Part shown: one piece after another, positions 9,090 through 17,948 of the stretch
Layout of the letters: the number at the start of each line of letters is the position of its first letter
Position numbering within the stretch: the first letter of the stretch is position 1
Assembly (NCBI RefSeq): GCF_000987835.1
Contig: NZ_CP011308.1
Location: 1,178,001-1,242,000, forward strand
From: Sulfurovum lithotrophicum
GTDB lineage: Bacteria > Campylobacterota > Campylobacteria > Campylobacterales > Sulfurovaceae
Reading direction: 5' to 3'
Length of the DNA: 64,000 nt
Notes under the pieces: model-generated
The model's input: the letters and a program-made list of their open reading frames with translations, nothing else
Database searches by the model: none
What the model was told of the DNA's origin: nothing
Program-made: the position numbers and the translations under genes

Positions 9090-9097
9090 CTGCTGAC

Positions 9098-9132
9098 ATA
9101 CTTCCGTATTCTGCGGAAGTATCTGCTTTTCT
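9098..9132 (+). terminator. Terminator after sdhABE
   Basis: ATACTTCCG (9098-9106) pairs perfectly with CGGAAGTAT (9114-9122) around a 7-nt loop, followed by CTGCTTTTCT. It begins 8 nt after the stop codon of the CCG subunit. Confidence 0.75.
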
Positions 9133-9177
9133 CCAAACTAAATATTTCAAATTTAACTCCGATTAGTATTAATCCAC

Positions 9178-9183
9178 TATAAT
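9178..9183 (+). promoter_or_regulatory. -10 box for the haem-binding gene
   Basis: TATAAT lies 28 nt upstream of the ATG at 9212, with TTAGGAAT between as ribosome binding site. Confidence 0.5.
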
Positions 9184-9211
9184 GCAAAAAATATAATTTT
9201 AGGAATATTTC

Positions 9212-9649
9212 ATGTTCAAAATAATACTTGCCTGGCTCTTTGGTGCCCTCATCCTTATACAGGCCATCCAAATATCTATACCCAAACCCGAAAAGGTCAC
9301 TCCAGATGAAGAGATCAAGGCACCTGCAGAGATCATGAAGATGCTGAAAACTTCCTGCTATGACTGCCACTCCTATGAAACAAAAATGCCATGGTACGGC
9401 AATATAGCGCCTCTCTCATGGGAAGTCAAGAGCCATATCAAAGAGGGACGTGAGTGGCTGAACTTTCAGACATGGGACCGTTACGATGATGAGAAGAAAC
9501 AGAAACTCTACAAGGGTATTGCAAAGACCATAAACTTTTCTATGCCTATGCCAATGTATCTTAGCCTGCATAAAGAGGCCAAACTCAGCAGAGAACAAAG
9601 AAGACAGATAAAAGAATGGGCGGAAAGTAACATCAAAGAGGATTATTGA
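9212..9649 (+). CDS. Haem-binding domain protein (single CxxCH)
   Basis: 145 residues: an N-terminal hydrophobic segment (MFKIILAWLFGALILIQAI) as signal anchor, then TSCYDCHSYETKMPWYGNIA with one CxxCH haem-attachment site, then SWEVKSHIKEGREWLNFQTW. This is the pattern of the haem-binding domain family (Pfam Haem_bd, PF14376), a periplasmic mono-haem protein. The SMPMPMY methionines near residue 110-115 could provide an axial ligand (inference). It sits alone between the sdh operon and superoxide reductase, so a redox role is likely but its partner is unknown. Confidence 0.75.
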   Translation: MFKIILAWLFGALILIQAIQISIPKPEKVTPDEEIKAPAEIMKMLKTSCYDCHSYETKMPWYGNIAPLSWEVKSHIKEGREWLNFQTWDRYDDEKKQKLYKGIAKTINFSMPMPMYLSLHKEAKLSREQRRQIKEWAESNIKEDY

Positions 9650-9691
9650 TCAAATAAGATAATTTTTGTCCTATTTGTTAATTATTTATGT

Positions 9692-9723
9692 TATAATAAT
9701 TCTACAAAACCAAATTCAAAGGA
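9692..9723 (+). promoter_or_regulatory. -10 box and ribosome binding site of superoxide reductase
   Basis: TATAAT at 9692-9697 and AAAGGA at 9718-9723 precede the ATG at 9730. Confidence 0.6.
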
Positions 9724-9729
9724 TATAAC

Positions 9730-10116
9730 ATGCCAAAAATCAATAAATATGTTGACATCGACACAGTAGAAGGAGAAGCAAAAAAAGACCTTATCGACAG
9801 ACACTCACCGTTCATTACAGTAGAAGGTGACGCAAAAAAAGGTGAAATGCTTGCAGTAAACGTTAAAATGGGTCAGGAGTACACTCACCCTGACGATTTT
9901 GACCACTACATCGAGTCTATCACACTTTTCGACGGTGACACAAAGCTCGCAATGGCTACATTCGTACCCGGAACACTCGGTAACGAAAAATCACATGCTG
10001 AAGTCACATTCAACATCAGACCAATGAAAAGCAAACTTAACCTTGTTGCACACGGATACTGTACAAAACACGGTATCTGGGAATCTACTCCGGTTGAAGT
10101 AACTGTAGTAGACTAA
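9730..10116 (+). CDS. Superoxide reductase (neelaredoxin class, desulfoferrodoxin family)
   Basis: Reduces superoxide to hydrogen peroxide at a mononuclear His4Cys iron centre. The ligands are visible: DRHSPF supplies the first histidine, YTHPDDFDHYI the next two (HPxxxxH), and GYCTKHGIW the cysteine and last histidine. At 128 residues it has no N-terminal desulforedoxin (four-cysteine) domain, so it is the one-iron class. The glutamate often found before the first histidine (ERH) is aspartate here. It has its own promoter and a terminator immediately behind it, so it is monocistronic. Confidence 0.88.
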   Translation: MPKINKYVDIDTVEGEAKKDLIDRHSPFITVEGDAKKGEMLAVNVKMGQEYTHPDDFDHYIESITLFDGDTKLAMATFVPGTLGNEKSHAEVTFNIRPMKSKLNLVAHGYCTKHGIWESTPVEVTVVD

Positions 10117-10121
10117 TCTAC

Positions 10122-10144
10122 GGCCCGTATTTACGGGCCTTATA
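10122..10144 (+). terminator. Terminator after superoxide reductase
   Basis: GGCCCGT and ACGGGCC (10122-10139) form a 7-8 bp perfect stem with a tight ATTT loop, followed by TTATA. It begins 6 nt after the stop codon. Confidence 0.8.
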
Positions 10145-10320
10145 GCATTCTAAAATTCAGACATACGGATTCATATTCTCCTTTAATTCTTCTCTTTGCT
10201 TATGATACATATCAAATAACTCTCTTTATTTTTCCACAAAAGACATTATTGCTTATTAAAAAGTCCTATTTCAGCAGTTGTTCCTAAAATATATTTATTT
10301 TTAGTCTTATACAATTAGGT

Positions 10321-10326
10321 TATAAT
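10321..10326 (+). promoter_or_regulatory. -10 box for the diguanylate cyclase gene
   Basis: TATAAT lies about 60 nt upstream of the ATG at 10386; AGGAAGG at about 10371 is the likely ribosome binding site. Apart from this, the interval 10145-10385 shows only AT-rich sequence. Confidence 0.45.
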
Positions 10327-10385
10327 ATGTTAGTTTTGAATTTTGACTATTATTATATGTATTAGATGCAGGAAGGTAATCTTAA

Positions 10386-12653
10386 ATGATATTTTTAAGC
10401 AGATATTTTCTGTTATTGATAACAATACTTAATTTTGCTTTTCCCGCTGATATTCCCGAGAAAGTTTCGGTCCAGCTTCAATGGAAGCACCAATTCGAGT
10501 TTGCCGGTTTCTATGCGGCCAAGGAGAAAGGGTTTTACAAAGAGGCAGGACTGGATGTTGATCTCATAGAATTTGATGGTGTATCAAATATTATAGATGA
10601 TGTTCTCAACGGCGATGTAACATTCGGTATAACCTATTCTACTCTGATATACCGCTACCTCAAAGGCGATCCTCTTGTGATGCTCGCCAATTTTCTCAAG
10701 CAGTCTCCCCTTGTGCTTGTCACACAAAAACAGTACAAACTTCCAAGCGATCTTCGGGGCAAAAAAGTGATGGTCTCCGATACCATCATCAATGATGCCA
10801 AACTGATGATGATGTTTAAAAAATTCGATATGAATGAATCAGATTTTATCTCGGTACTTCCCACTTTCAATCTTCAGGACTTCATCGACAAAAAAGTGGA
10901 CGCGGTAACGGTCTTCGTTACCAATGAAACCTTTCAGCTCGACAAAAGGGGCATTGCATACAATGTTCTCGACCCCAGCGCATACGGGGTCCGATTTTAT
11001 GACCTGAATCTCTTTACCTCCCAGAAAGAGCTTAGAGAGCATCCTCAGCGTGTCTCGGCATTTAGAAATGCCACGATAAAGGGATGGAAATATGCGCTAA
11101 AACACAAAGACGAGATGATCAGGCTGATACTCGCTAAATACAATACACAGCACAAGGATTACGCTTCCTTGAAGTATGAGGCCGACCAGATGGAAAATAT
11201 GATCCTGTCAAAACTCTATCCGGTCGGCAGTATCGATCCCAAGAGAGTCAAGGAGATTTCCCAAACATTCATTTCCCTTGGGATGCTATCTCCTTCGACC
11301 CCTTTGGACCTTGATCCGTTTATCTACAACACTGTTCCAGATGATATCGGTTTAAGTCAAGAAGAGTCGAGCTATCTCAATACAAAAAATGTTATTACCT
11401 ACTGTTCCGATCCGGACTGGCTGCCACTGAGTGCCATTGTTCAAGGAAAACATATTGGTATGGATGCCGATTATCTTTCGATCCTTTCTGAAAAAATTGG
11501 AAGACCTTTCCATCTGGTTCCGACTAAAAACTGGAATGAATCGCTTCGTTTTGCCAAAGAAGGCAAGTGTGATATCCTTACTTTGGCCATGGAAACACCA
11601 AAGCGAAAAGAATACCTTCTTTTTACCAATCCGATACTGAATATTCCGCTGGTACTTGTAACTGGTATTGATAAAGGTTTCTATACGAACCTAAGGGAAC
11701 TCGCCGACAAAAAGATCGGTATCACCAAAGGCTACGCCTATGAGGAACTTTTCAAAAAGATAAATCCGGGCATCAAGCTGGTCGGGGTTGAAAGTGTCAC
11801 AAAAGGGATGCAAATGGTAGCCAAAGGACAACTTTTCGGTTTTATCGACAACCTTAAGAGTATCGGGTATCTTATACAAAAAGAGTATGTCGGTACCCTG
11901 AAGATATCTGCAAAATTTGATCAGAACCTTGTTCTGGGATACGGTGTACGCAAAAACCAGCCACAGTTACGATCCATACTCAATAAAGCAATAACAACAC
12001 TCAACGAGGGAAAGATACAGGCTATCGAAAATCGATGGACAAGCGTCAAAATAGAAAATGGCGTAAATCATACAATGCTTCTGATGATCTTGCTTGTTGT
12101 ATTGCTTCTCATTCTTATCTTCTATTATCGCTTTAGGAAAATCCATGCTGAAAAGAATGCACTTGAGACCATTTCAAACATAGACGCCCTTACAGAACTT
12201 TTCAACAGAAGAAAGATCGATCAGCTCATAAATAGCGAAGTAAAGCGCATCACTACCAAAGGCCGTTTCAGCCTTATCTTGATCGATATTGACAATTTTA
12301 AAAACATCAACGACAGCTATGGCCATGATGTGGGTGATATTATACTTAAACATATCTCGATAATATTGAAGAACAATGTCCGAAAAAAAGACTGTGTCGG
12401 ACGATGGGGAGGCGAAGAGTTTCTCATCGTCTGTCCCGATACCGGTAAGCAAGAAGCTGCTAGATTTTCTGAACGTATCCGGGCAGCTATCGAGAACGAA
12501 CGTTTCGAAAAGGTACTGAATGTAACTGCCAGTTTCGGTATCGCCGAGTACAACAGGGAAAACATCGACGATACTCCTCTTATCAGGAGACTAGACAAGG
12601 CTCTCTACCAGTCCAAAAGAGCAGGAAAGAACAGGGCAAGCGTGGCCTCCTAG
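10386..12653 (+). CDS. Diguanylate cyclase with two periplasmic solute-binding sensors
   Basis: 755 residues. A signal peptide (1-20) is followed by an NMT1/THI5-like solute-binding domain (about 22-300, starting VSVQLQWKHQFEFAGFYAAK). A family-3 solute-binding domain follows (about 330-555, VITYCSDPDWLPLSAI), then a membrane segment (about 562-582) and a cytoplasmic GGDEF domain. The active site is intact: GGEEF at 675-679, with an inhibitory RxxD site (RKKD 666-669) five residues earlier, so it should make cyclic di-GMP with product feedback. The tandem sensors suggest that it reads two small periplasmic ligands, possibly a pyrimidine-like compound and an amino acid (inference). Confidence 0.85.
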   Translation: MIFLSRYFLLLITILNFAFPADIPEKVSVQLQWKHQFEFAGFYAAKEKGFYKEAGLDVDLIEFDGVSNIIDDVLNGDVTFGITYSTLIYRYLKGDPLVMLANFLKQSPLVLVTQKQYKLPSDLRGKKVMVSDTIINDAKLMMMFKKFDMNESDFISVLPTFNLQDFIDKKVDAVTVFVTNETFQLDKRGIAYNVLDPSAYGVRFYDLNLFTSQKELREHPQRVSAFRNATIKGWKYALKHKDEMIRLILAKYNTQHKDYASLKYEADQMENMILSKLYPVGSIDPKRVKEISQTFISLGMLSPSTPLDLDPFIYNTVPDDIGLSQEESSYLNTKNVITYCSDPDWLPLSAIVQGKHIGMDADYLSILSEKIGRPFHLVPTKNWNESLRFAKEGKCDILTLAMETPKRKEYLLFTNPILNIPLVLVTGIDKGFYTNLRELADKKIGITKGYAYEELFKKINPGIKLVGVESVTKGMQMVAKGQLFGFIDNLKSIGYLIQKEYVGTLKISAKFDQNLVLGYGVRKNQPQLRSILNKAITTLNEGKIQAIENRWTSVKIENGVNHTMLLMILLVVLLLILIFYYRFRKIHAEKNALETISNIDALTELFNRRKIDQLINSEVKRITTKGRFSLILIDIDNFKNINDSYGHDVGDIILKHISIILKNNVRKKDCVGRWGGEEFLIVCPDTGKQEAARFSERIRAAIENERFEKVLNVTASFGIAEYNRENIDDTPLIRRLDKALYQSKRAGKNRASVAS

Positions 12654-12737
12654 TCAGATGTTTATTTATTATTCCCTCTAAATAAGTAAATTCTCAAGCA
12701 GCCCAGGCTAATTGGCATTGGTTGGTATTTCTCATCA

Positions 12738-12935
12738 TCACTGCACATCCAAAAATGCATTGATCTTCGCTAACTTTTTACCCTCTTCATCATTCATTAC
12801 TTTTACATAATACTCCGACATCGCCGTTCTGATGATATTGGTTGCATCTTTTCCGGTAAGTTTTTTCAATTCTTCGAGATGTTCTGCCTGCTCTGCAGTG
12901 AAAGAGATAGTGATCTGCTGTGGTCTGACTGCCAT
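12738..12935 (-). CDS. Ribbon-helix-helix DNA-binding protein
   Basis: 65 residues. PQQITISFTAEQAEHLEELK followed by TGKDATNIIRTAMSEYY gives the strand-helix-helix pattern of CopG/Arc-type regulators, which bind operators as dimers through the N-terminal strand. AAAGGA precedes the ATG. There is no toxin gene next to it, so it is probably a stand-alone regulator rather than an antitoxin; its target is not visible. Confidence 0.65.
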   Translation of the reverse strand: MAVRPQQITISFTAEQAEHLEELKKLTGKDATNIIRTAMSEYYVKVMNDEEGKKLAKINAFLDVQ

Positions 12936-13009
12936 ATGAATCCTTTTTTGGCACTATATTACCACAGAAGTATTCCCGAACATTAACAAAAATCAATAGA
13001 AACTAAAAA

Positions 13010-13768
13010 TTATCTGTCCACACTAAAACGTCTTTGCCATTTTTCTCTCAGGTTTGGGTAACGGTGTTTCAAAGTGTTCAACTCTTTTTCCAGCTTGGAG
13101 TTGAAATCAACCTCTTTCTTTTTTAGTACCTGCAGGAAAGCGATACGGCGCTCTACAAAATAGAAGTAGAGCAGGACACTGATCGCAGCGGCATAGAGGC
13201 ACCAGACAGAAGTCAAACCGTATGGGATGAAAACATAGACAAGAACTAGAAATAAAAAGTTCAGTAAACCAAAAAGCTGTATGGCGATACTTCGGCTTAA
13301 AAGCAGTGCACCGCATGTGGTCAGAACGTACAGGAACCCTACCCAGATTTTGTCTGTCCATTCATTGACATAGACCAGTATATGATTTTTTACATAAACA
13401 GAGGTAGGTTCTTCGGCAAGTCCGTAGAGTGTATACGCTGTAAGGATACCGCCGATGACCATCAGCACCCCTATGAGTTTTCTGCGTGTTCCCGCCGGTT
13501 CAATCAGCCAAAGTGACAAAGGAATGAGGAACTGCAGCAGTCCCTGAGCATAGAATACGAAGATACCCTCTGCGAGTTCAAGAGGACGGGGACCGATAAG
13601 ACCGTACATCCCCAGCCAGACGAAGCCCTGCGTGAACTGATGCAGGGCAAAAAGAAACGGCAGGCTCGCAAAGACCACCTCATTGGGGGTACTGACTTTC
13701 TTAAAAGTCAGGATCGCTACGACAAAAAGTGCCCCCGAAAGAGTAAAATTCAAAATAATAGAAAACAT
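13010..13768 (-). CDS. Seven-helix membrane protein, DUF6629-like
   Basis: 252 residues with about seven hydrophobic segments and a charged C-terminal tail (KKKEVDFNSKLEKELNTLKH). The patterns FALHQFTQGFVWLG in the second helix and a C-terminal FYFVERRIAFL resemble the DUF6629 family as I remember it; no function is assigned. It lies downstream of the E3 gene on the same strand, separated by the 27-bp mini-element, so it may or may not be cotranscribed. Confidence 0.55.
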   Translation of the reverse strand: MFSIILNFTLSGALFVVAILTFKKVSTPNEVVFASLPFLFALHQFTQGFVWLGMYGLIGPRPLELAEGIFVFYAQGLLQFLIPLSLWLIEPAGTRRKLIGVLMVIGGILTAYTLYGLAEEPTSVYVKNHILVYVNEWTDKIWVGFLYVLTTCGALLLSRSIAIQLFGLLNFLFLVLVYVFIPYGLTSVWCLYAAAISVLLYFYFVERRIAFLQVLKKKEVDFNSKLEKELNTLKHRYPNLREKWQRRFSVDR

Positions 13769-13791
13769 AGGATTATTATACTTGAATCCTC

Positions 13792-13826
13792 TGAAGGGAA
13801 CCTCTAAATATTAGAGGTTCCCTGAA
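13792..13826. mobile_element. 27-bp minimal foldback element with TGAA target duplication
   Basis: GGGAACCTCTAA (13796-13807), the spacer ATA, then TTAGAGGTTCCC (13811-13822) form a perfect palindrome. Direct TGAA repeats flank it (13792-13795 and 13823-13826). The 12-bp arms are identical to the ends of the 266-bp element at 49450-49715. It therefore looks like that element with its interior deleted. Lying 15 nt past the stop of the E3 gene, it could also act as a weak terminator. Confidence 0.75.
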
Positions 13827-13837
13827 CTTGACGTAGA

Positions 13838-15166
13838 TCAGAGACGCATAAAACTCTTTTCCAGGCTCTCGCTGAAGGTGGGATGCGCCAGTATCGTTCG
13901 TTTGGCGAGTGTGGCATCCATCTCTCCGGCGATCGCCATGGCAACGATGGCAACAAGCTCTTCAGCATGGGGCGCAAAGATCTCGGCACCTATGATGAAG
14001 TTCTCCTCATCACCGTACACAGCCATGAGCCCGAGATCGGCATCGTTGATATGCGGATAGGGCAAGCCTCCCAGCGGTACGCTGCTCTCATGATAGGTGA
14101 CATCCCCATCTTCCAGTTGCGAGCGTATCTTACCGACATAGGCATAGGAGGACGGCAGAGTATGTATGAATTTGACGATATTTTCCATGCGTATCGCTTC
14201 ACGTTGTTTCCCGAGGATACGCCGAACCACATAGAGCACTTCCGCCCTGGCGGCATGGGCGAGCTGTATCTTCCCGTTACAGTCACCGACGGCGTAATGG
14301 TCACGCAGCGTCGTTTCAAAGTGCACGTCAGTCTCTATCCCTTTTTTACCGACCTTCACTTCCTCTGTCTGTACGGCATCCGTATTGGCACGGCGCCCGG
14401 TCGCTACCAGCAGTTTTGGGACATAATGTTCTTTCCCGTCACCAAAGACGATATGCACGCCGCGTTTTGTCTTCTTCGCTGTTTTGACCGTCTGGTATCC
14501 CATCAGGGTCACACCAAGATTCTCGAACTGTTTCATCAAATGCTTTGAGATCGTCGGATGTGCTTTCCTTAAAAGCCTGTCATGCCGCCAGATCAGCTCG
14601 GTCTCTACGCCTGCAGCCGCAAAAAAGCTTGCCATTTCCAGACCGATCGCCCCCGCACCATAGACCGCGATCTTCTCGGGAAGCTCCTTCATATTGAGCA
14701 CATCGTCACTGCTGATGACATCTTCTCCGTCATAGTCGACCCCCTCAGGGATAAATGCAGAGGATCCCGTACCGATGACGATATGTTTGGCCGTAACGGT
14801 ACGGTCAGCGACTTTCACGGTATATGGTGCGATAAGGACCCCTTCCCCATCTATCAGCTCCACATCGCTGCACTGTTTGGTGATCGCACCCGTCGCCATG
14901 GAGAGCATGGTCTCCTTCTCGGTATCGAGTTTTGCCATATCCAGTTCTATCTTTCCTGTAAAATGGTTCTTTCTTGAAGCCAGAACCGTTTCAGCGGCAT
15001 GCAAATACATTTTGGAGGGAATACACCCGTTATGCAGGCAGGTCCCTCCCAGATGTACCATCTTTTTTTCTACCAGTGCCGTTCTCAGCCCGGCTTTCGC
15101 CGCGGTTACGGCACCCGCATAGTTCAGGCCTCCACCCAGAAAAAGAATATCGTAGTCGTAGATCAT
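13838..15166 (-). CDS. Dihydrolipoamide dehydrogenase-like (E3), second copy
   Basis: 442 residues of the pyridine-nucleotide disulfide reductase family. FAD motif FLGGGLNYAGAVTAAKAGL, redox disulfide GGTCLHNGCIPSK, NAD motif VYGAGAIGLEMASFFAA, and the C-terminal ILAHPTFSESLE holding the catalytic histidine region. The first glycine motif is unusual (GGGLNYAG instead of GxGxxG). The start overlaps the E2 stop as ATGA, so it is coupled to E2. Two E3 genes flank one E2 gene here, suggesting different partner complexes or a moonlighting redox role. Confidence 0.8.
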   Translation of the reverse strand: MIYDYDILFLGGGLNYAGAVTAAKAGLRTALVEKKMVHLGGTCLHNGCIPSKMYLHAAETVLASRKNHFTGKIELDMAKLDTEKETMLSMATGAITKQCSDVELIDGEGVLIAPYTVKVADRTVTAKHIVIGTGSSAFIPEGVDYDGEDVISSDDVLNMKELPEKIAVYGAGAIGLEMASFFAAAGVETELIWRHDRLLRKAHPTISKHLMKQFENLGVTLMGYQTVKTAKKTKRGVHIVFGDGKEHYVPKLLVATGRRANTDAVQTEEVKVGKKGIETDVHFETTLRDHYAVGDCNGKIQLAHAARAEVLYVVRRILGKQREAIRMENIVKFIHTLPSSYAYVGKIRSQLEDGDVTYHESSVPLGGLPYPHINDADLGLMAVYGDEENFIIGAEIFAPHAEELVAIVAMAIAGEMDATLAKRTILAHPTFSESLEKSFMRL

Positions 15167-16500
15167 TGTGCTGCCTCCTTGAAGAACATTTCATCCTGTG
15201 CCAGTGTTTTGAGTTCCTGCATGAACAATGCCGCCTGATATCCGTTGACGATCCTGTGGTCAACCGTAAGAGTAACTGTGATCCTTCCCTCTGTCTCACT
15301 ACCGATCGCAGCTATGGCGCAGTCATCTTTGTTGATCATCGCATCGAACTGTTCGATACCGGTCATCCCCAGATTGGAAATCCCGAAGGTCGAACCTGTC
15401 AGGTCTTCCTTTGTCAGTCTCTTTTGAGAGATCTTTGTCTTGAACTGCTGCAGTTCTTCAGCGATCGCCGCAGGTCTCTTTCCGTTCACCGCCTTGAATA
15501 CCGGCATATAGAGATATTCGCCATGGGCCATGGCAACAGAGATAGAAGCATTCGGCCAGAGCTGCATATGATCGTCCGTAAGGGTCAGACGGAAATATTT
15601 CTGCCGCATCATCGCTTCGGCAAAGAGTTTGAGCAACCAGACCGTGATCGTCAGATCTTTGGATACATAGCGGTTCAGCAATGTAGCATCGATATGGTCC
15701 GTCATATGGTAGACTGGACGTTTCTGCGCAGAGTTTACAATGGCTATCATCGCTTTGTGCGGCATGTCGATCGGTTCGGGCAGAGGTACTTCATGCGATT
15801 CGATATAGGCCTTAATCTCGGATTCATTATGTTTCTTCCGTGCTTCAAAAAGATCGATTGAAAGATTGTATCTGGCAATAAGTTCAAGTGCTTTGGGCGT
15901 AAAGTAGCGACGCAGCCAATACCCTTTGACATCTGCCGAATGTGCCGGAACGGGTAGTTTGCCTTCATTCTGCAGGGTTTCTATATCGAGACCGTACTTC
16001 GCAGCAAGCGCTCTGGCTCTGGGAGATGCATTACCTCCGGTATAGGAGGACTTCTCTTCTGTTGAAGTACCAGAAATTCCCATAAGCATATCGATGGTAC
16101 TTGGTGCAGATGCCCGGGTTTCAACAGGTGCTTTTTTCATTTCCGGTGCAGGAGAATGCTTTTCTTTTGCAGATACGGTTTCTACAGGCTTCTCGATCGC
16201 GGGGGCAGGCTTGCTTTGCTCTTTGGATTTTTCTTCCGTTTTGATGCTGCTTCCGGAGTCTGTATCCGTATCGATCACCGCCATCGGCGTTCCGACCGGC
16301 ACAGTACTGCCCGCATCTATCAGCAGTTCTTTTACTGTTCCACTTTTGAAGGTTTGTATCTCCATGACCGCTTTGTCGCTTTCTACCTCTGCGATCACAT
16401 CACCGTTCCTGACCACATCCCCCGGTCGGATCTTCCATTCTACCAGCTGTCCTTCATCCATCGAATCCGATAGACGGGGCATCACGACCTTGTAGTCCAT
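15163..16500 (-). CDS. Dihydrolipoamide acyltransferase (E2 of a 2-oxoacid dehydrogenase)
   Basis: 445 residues. An N-terminal lipoyl domain has the acceptor lysine K43 in VESDKAVMEI. A proline/lysine-rich linker (about 80-155) follows, then a peripheral-subunit-binding region (NASPRARALAAKYGLDIETL, 157-176). A second similar segment (FTPKALELIARYNLSIDLFE, 200-219) is present. The catalytic acyltransferase domain ends in LTVDHRIVNGYQA with the DHRxxxG active-site histidine. It transfers acyl groups from lipoamide to CoA. GGAGGAG precedes the ATG. No E1 gene is present within the window, so the oxoacid substrate is unknown. Confidence 0.85.
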   Translation of the reverse strand: MDYKVVMPRLSDSMDEGQLVEWKIRPGDVVRNGDVIAEVESDKAVMEIQTFKSGTVKELLIDAGSTVPVGTPMAVIDTDTDSGSSIKTEEKSKEQSKPAPAIEKPVETVSAKEKHSPAPEMKKAPVETRASAPSTIDMLMGISGTSTEEKSSYTGGNASPRARALAAKYGLDIETLQNEGKLPVPAHSADVKGYWLRRYFTPKALELIARYNLSIDLFEARKKHNESEIKAYIESHEVPLPEPIDMPHKAMIAIVNSAQKRPVYHMTDHIDATLLNRYVSKDLTITVWLLKLFAEAMMRQKYFRLTLTDDHMQLWPNASISVAMAHGEYLYMPVFKAVNGKRPAAIAEELQQFKTKISQKRLTKEDLTGSTFGISNLGMTGIEQFDAMINKDDCAIAAIGSETEGRITVTLTVDHRIVNGYQAALFMQELKTLAQDEMFFKEAAQ

Positions 16501-16522
16501 AGCACTCCTCCTGTCCTTTTAT

Positions 16523-17917
16523 TTATCTTCTTGACTGCATCATACTTTTAAAAAAGATCTGCTGTGCCAGTTTTCCGAAGCTTTCCGTCAGCGTCGGATG
16601 CGGATGGATCGTTTTCATTACATCCATCGCCTTGAGTTCATTGGCGACGATCAGTGAAGCTTCGCCGCTGAGCGAAGAAGCGTCCTCACTCACGATCTGA
16701 ATACCGCGTATGATCCCGCTTTTCTTTTCTATGACAAATTTCAGGAAGCCCTCTTCAGCTTTATCGAGCTGGGCACGGGCATCCACGGCATAGTCATAAC
16801 GTTCTACGGATACTTCCATCCCCAGTTTTTGTGCATCTGCTTCGCTAAGCCCAACAGAGGCGATCTGTGGATCAGAGAAAAGTACCCAGCTGAGCTTGGA
16901 CATATCTGTTTTATGCTTCATAGGTGCGAAAATATTATGGATGGCTATCCCCGCTTCATAGGTGGCCCAGTGTGCGAACTTCGGCCCTACCGTACAGTCA
17001 CCTACCGCATAAATGTTCTCCTGTGTGGTCTGCAGTGTTTCATCGACATGGATACCGTGCCGGTCGAAGTCCACGCCTACAGTTTCAAGTCCGAGACCTT
17101 CCACATTGGCAGCACGTCCCGTAGCGATGAGCAGATAGGGTGTTTCAAGGACTTTTGCTTCACCGTCCTGCGTATAGCTGACAGAGAACGCCCCCTCCTC
17201 ACCCTCTATTTTTCCAAAAGTGATATTGAGCTGTACATCGATGCCCTCACGTATCATCTTCTCCTGCACCACCATGGCTGACTCTTCATCGATGTGCTTC
17301 AGAATTCTTTCACTACGTTCAAGCATGTGGCATTTGGTTCCCAGTTTGTTGAACATCTGTACCAGCTCACAACTGATCGCCCCCGCACCGATAAAGGTGA
17401 TCTCTTTGGGTAGTTCCGTTTTTTCAAAAACTTCCGCATTGGTCCAGGCATTTTTGACCCCTTCTCCTTCAAAAGGAGGAAGGAATGCTGCAGCCCCTGT
17501 TGCGATAATCGCATGGTCAAAGGCGATCTGCTCTCCGTCTATATCAATGGTATGCATATCGGTGAAGCGTGCCGTTCCCTGTCTGAACTCCAGATTCGGA
17601 AACCTCTCCATCTGCTTCATAGCCCCCATCGACCTGCGTTTGAGTATCTGTTTTTTGTCTTCAAGCACGGCTTCCCAGTGTATCTGTTCTTTTCCTTCGA
17701 CATCGATATGAAAGGCTTTCATCTCTTTAAATATCTCAAACCGGTTGGCGGCATTCTCCAGCACTTTGGAGGGGATACATCCCTCAAAAAGGCATTCTCC
17801 GCCGGGTGCATCTCTCTTGTCGACAAGCAATACACTTTTACCGAACTGTGCCGCTGCCATAGCCGCAGGTGTACCGCCGGGCCCTGCCCCTATGACTACG
17901 AGATCATATTTCTTCAT
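16523..17917 (-). CDS. lpdA: Dihydrolipoamide dehydrogenase (E3)
   Basis: 464 residues; reoxidises dihydrolipoamide with NAD+. FAD motif VVIGAGPGGTPAAMAAAQFG, redox disulfide GGECLFEGCIPSKV, NAD motif FIGAGAISCELVQMF, second FAD motif NIYAVGDCTVGP, and the C-terminal IHPHPTLTESFG with the catalytic His-Glu pair. First gene of the lpd-E2-lpd cluster, 22 bp upstream of E2. It is transcribed from the region containing the 164-bp foldback element, which separates it from the gluconeogenic operon. Confidence 0.85.
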   Translation of the reverse strand: MKKYDLVVIGAGPGGTPAAMAAAQFGKSVLLVDKRDAPGGECLFEGCIPSKVLENAANRFEIFKEMKAFHIDVEGKEQIHWEAVLEDKKQILKRRSMGAMKQMERFPNLEFRQGTARFTDMHTIDIDGEQIAFDHAIIATGAAAFLPPFEGEGVKNAWTNAEVFEKTELPKEITFIGAGAISCELVQMFNKLGTKCHMLERSERILKHIDEESAMVVQEKMIREGIDVQLNITFGKIEGEEGAFSVSYTQDGEAKVLETPYLLIATGRAANVEGLGLETVGVDFDRHGIHVDETLQTTQENIYAVGDCTVGPKFAHWATYEAGIAIHNIFAPMKHKTDMSKLSWVLFSDPQIASVGLSEADAQKLGMEVSVERYDYAVDARAQLDKAEEGFLKFVIEKKSGIIRGIQIVSEDASSLSGEASLIVANELKAMDVMKTIHPHPTLTESFGKLAQQIFFKSMMQSRR

Positions 17918-17948
17918 TCTTTATCCTTTTATAACAGGTTTATTACTT

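Noticed and set aside
9730-10116. First impression of a SoxY/SoxZ-like carrier
   Set aside because: The HPxxxxH and CxxH iron ligands and overall order identify superoxide reductase; no SoxY swinging-arm motif is present.
12671-12690. TTCCCTCTAAATAAG as a further end of the 266-bp element
   Set aside because: Only partial similarity, no partner end and no direct repeats.
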